Shown here: in pieces, positions 13,284 to 14,669 of the stretch
Layout of the letters: each line of letters opens with the position of its first letter
Numbering within the stretch: the first letter of the stretch is position 1
Assembly (NCBI GenBank): GCA_949287345.1
Contig: CASEGD010000008.1
Span: 1 to 14,669, forward strand
Reading direction: 5' to 3'
Source of the DNA: an uncultured Phascolarctobacterium sp.
GTDB lineage: Bacteria; Bacillota; Negativicutes; Acidaminococcales; Acidaminococcaceae
DNA length: 14,669 bases
Made by a program: the position numbers and the translations under genes
Notes under the pieces: model-generated
Told to the model about the DNA's origin: nothing
Seen by the model: only the letters and a program-made list of their open reading frames with translations
Databases searched by the model: none

Positions 13284-14669
13284 ATGCAGCTTGTTGTAGA
13301 TAATCTGACGAAAAGCTTTGGCGTTAACACTGTTTTTACGGGCGTCAGCTTTATGGTAGATAAAGGTGAAAAAATCGGGCTGGTCGGCGTTAACGGCAGC
13401 GGCAAATCAACGCTGCTGCGCTGCCTTTTGCAAAACGGTTATGCCGACGGCGGCAGCGTGCGCTTTGAAGCCGGTACGCGCGTCGGTTACGTTGAGCAGG
13501 GCTTTGGCAACATCGACGACGGAACGCTGTGGCAGTTTATGATGAATTCCTGCCCGGAAGTGCCGGAGCTGCGCGCGCGTTTGCAGAAGCTGGAAGAACA
13601 AAGCGCAGGCCTTAACGGCGATGAGCTTGATAAAGTGTTGGAAGAATATGCTTCCGTAACGCGCCGCTATGAATACATCGACGGCTATAATTACGAAACG
13701 CGCATTAAAATTGTGCTGAACGGGCTTGGTTTTACCGAAGAAGTCTGGCAGAAACCGGCGCAGAATTTTTCCGGCGGGCAGAAAACGCGCATTTTGCTGG
13801 CGGCGGCGCTCGTTAAAAATCCGGACTTTTTAATTTTGGACGAACCTACCAACCATCTGGATATCCGCATGACGGAATGGCTGGAAAAATATTTGCAGGA
13901 TTTTAAGGGCGGGTTGTTAATCGTCAGCCACGACCGCAAATTTTTGGATAATGTTGCTACCCGCATTTTAGAGATGGAAGGCGGGCATTTACAATCTTTT
14001 AAGGGCAACTATACCAAATATCTGGCGCAGAAAGAAATACAGACGGCGACAATGGAAGCTGCCTACGAAGCACAGCAGAACTATATCGCGCGCACGGAAG
14101 CCTATATCCGCCGTTTTAAGGCCGGCATAAAAAGCAAAATGGCGCGCGGGCGCCAGTCGCAGCTTGACAGGCTGGAACGCATTGAAGCGCCGGTGCATAA
14201 CGAGGAGTTTGAACTTAAGCTGCCGCCTGCGCCGGAATCCGCCGAACGCGTGCTGATTTTAGAGGACTTAACCGTCGGTTACAAGGATAATGTGCTGGTT
14301 AAGGACATCAATTTAGTGCTGCGCCGCGGAGAAAAAGCTGCACTGCTCGGACCGAACGGCAGCGGCAAATCAACGCTGCTGAAAACCGTACTGGGCGAAA
14401 TTGCGCCGCTGAAAGGAAAAGCGCAGACCGGCAACCGCGTTAAGGTCGGCTATTTTTCGCAAAGCTATGAGCGTTTGGACGAGAGCCAGACCATTTTGGA
14501 TAATTTTTTGACGGAATATGGCATGGACGACGGGTATGCGCGCTCCTTGCTGGGCGGCATGCTGTTCCATGGCGACGATGTTTTTAAGGAAATCGGCACG
14601 CTCAGCGGCGGGCAGAAGGCACGCCTTGTTTTGCTGAAGCTGGTGCTGGACGGCGCTAACTTTTTGATT
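13284..14669 (+). CDS. ABC-F family ATPase (ribosome-associated), first 462 residues
   Basis: The reading frame from the ATG at 13284 stays open for 462 codons to the window edge. It has two tandem ABC modules and no membrane segment, as in the ABC-F family, whose members act on the ribosome E site rather than in transport. Module 1 has Walker A GVNGSGKS (35-42), signature SGGQ (163-166), Walker B with Glu187 in LDEPTNHLD (185-193) and the switch SHDR (215-218). The linker, about 236-310, is rich in Arg, Lys and Gln and includes RRFKAGIKSKMARGRQSQL. This is the P-site tRNA interaction motif region. Module 2 has Walker A GPNGSGKS (356-363) and SGGQ (441-444). The window ends just before the second Walker B. 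It looks nearer to housekeeping YdiF/EttA-like members than to resistance proteins, but the subfamily is uncertain. Confidence 0.93.
   Translation, partial: MQLVVDNLTKSFGVNTVFTGVSFMVDKGEKIGLVGVNGSGKSTLLRCLLQNGYADGGSVRFEAGTRVGYVEQGFGNIDDGTLWQFMMNSCPEVPELRARLQKLEEQSAGLNGDELDKVLEEYASVTRRYEYIDGYNYETRIKIVLNGLGFTEEVWQKPAQNFSGGQKTRILLAAALVKNPDFLILDEPTNHLDIRMTEWLEKYLQDFKGGLLIVSHDRKFLDNVATRILEMEGGHLQSFKGNYTKYLAQKEIQTATMEAAYEAQQNYIARTEAYIRRFKAGIKSKMARGRQSQLDRLERIEAPVHNEEFELKLPPAPESAERVLILEDLTVGYKDNVLVKDINLVLRRGEKAALLGPNGSGKSTLLKTVLGEIAPLKGKAQTGNRVKVGYFSQSYERLDESQTILDNFLTEYGMDDGYARSLLGGMLFHGDDVFKEIGTLSGGQKARLVLLKLVLDGANFLI

Noticed and set aside
1..14669. CRISPR arrays, insertion sequences, integrases, prophage genes or attachment repeats
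   Set aside because: No regularly spaced repeats, transposase or integrase motifs, or terminal inverted repeats were seen by eye. The only longer repeat noticed is the coding repeat inside the ABC-F gene.

Overview
This 14.7 kb window looks like ordinary chromosome from an anaerobic Bacillota-type bacterium. The pointers are strong AGGAGG-type ribosome binding sites, consensus TTGACA/TATAAT promoters, compact AT-rich intergenic gaps, U-tailed hairpin terminators, and an MscL with a C-terminal zinc ribbon. Coding DNA is moderately GC-rich and prefers CCG for proline. That would suit the Negativicutes (for example an Acidaminococcaceae relative), but the lineage is an inference that I could not test.

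Layout. Positions 1-516 (minus) hold the N-terminal part of an MscS-type mechanosensitive channel cut by the window edge. Divergent from it is a three-gene operon (653-2546): a DUF456 membrane protein, a glyoxalase-fold (VOC) metalloenzyme and a D-2-hydroxyacid dehydrogenase. This operon converges on a membrane-anchored protein of unknown function (2605-3648, minus) across a shared bidirectional terminator. Next on the minus strand come tRNA-Pro(CGG), with a textbook promoter, and a 111-aa protein whose second half resembles DnaA domain I. Back-to-back promoters then separate that gene from mscL (plus). tyrS and brnQ follow, each ended by its own hairpin.

The accessory element lies between brnQ and the sugar-nucleotide genes, at 7679-9803. 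It is a two-gene Septu-type anti-phage system: an SMC/ABC-type ATPase (PtuA) and an HNH nuclease (PtuB), overlapping by 17 nt and followed by its own terminator. No reverse transcriptase or retron RNA fits beside it. The family is known, so this is not an undescribed system, but it is the part of the window most likely to vary between strains.

The right end holds an operon of phosphoglucomutase/phosphomannomutase, galU and galE (9890-13160), which together convert hexose 6-phosphate to UDP-glucose and UDP-galactose for surface polysaccharide. It is followed by the first 462 codons of an ABC-F translation-factor ATPase that runs off the window. There is no CRISPR array, insertion sequence, integrase or rRNA, and no stretch over 300 bp lacks a gene or RNA.
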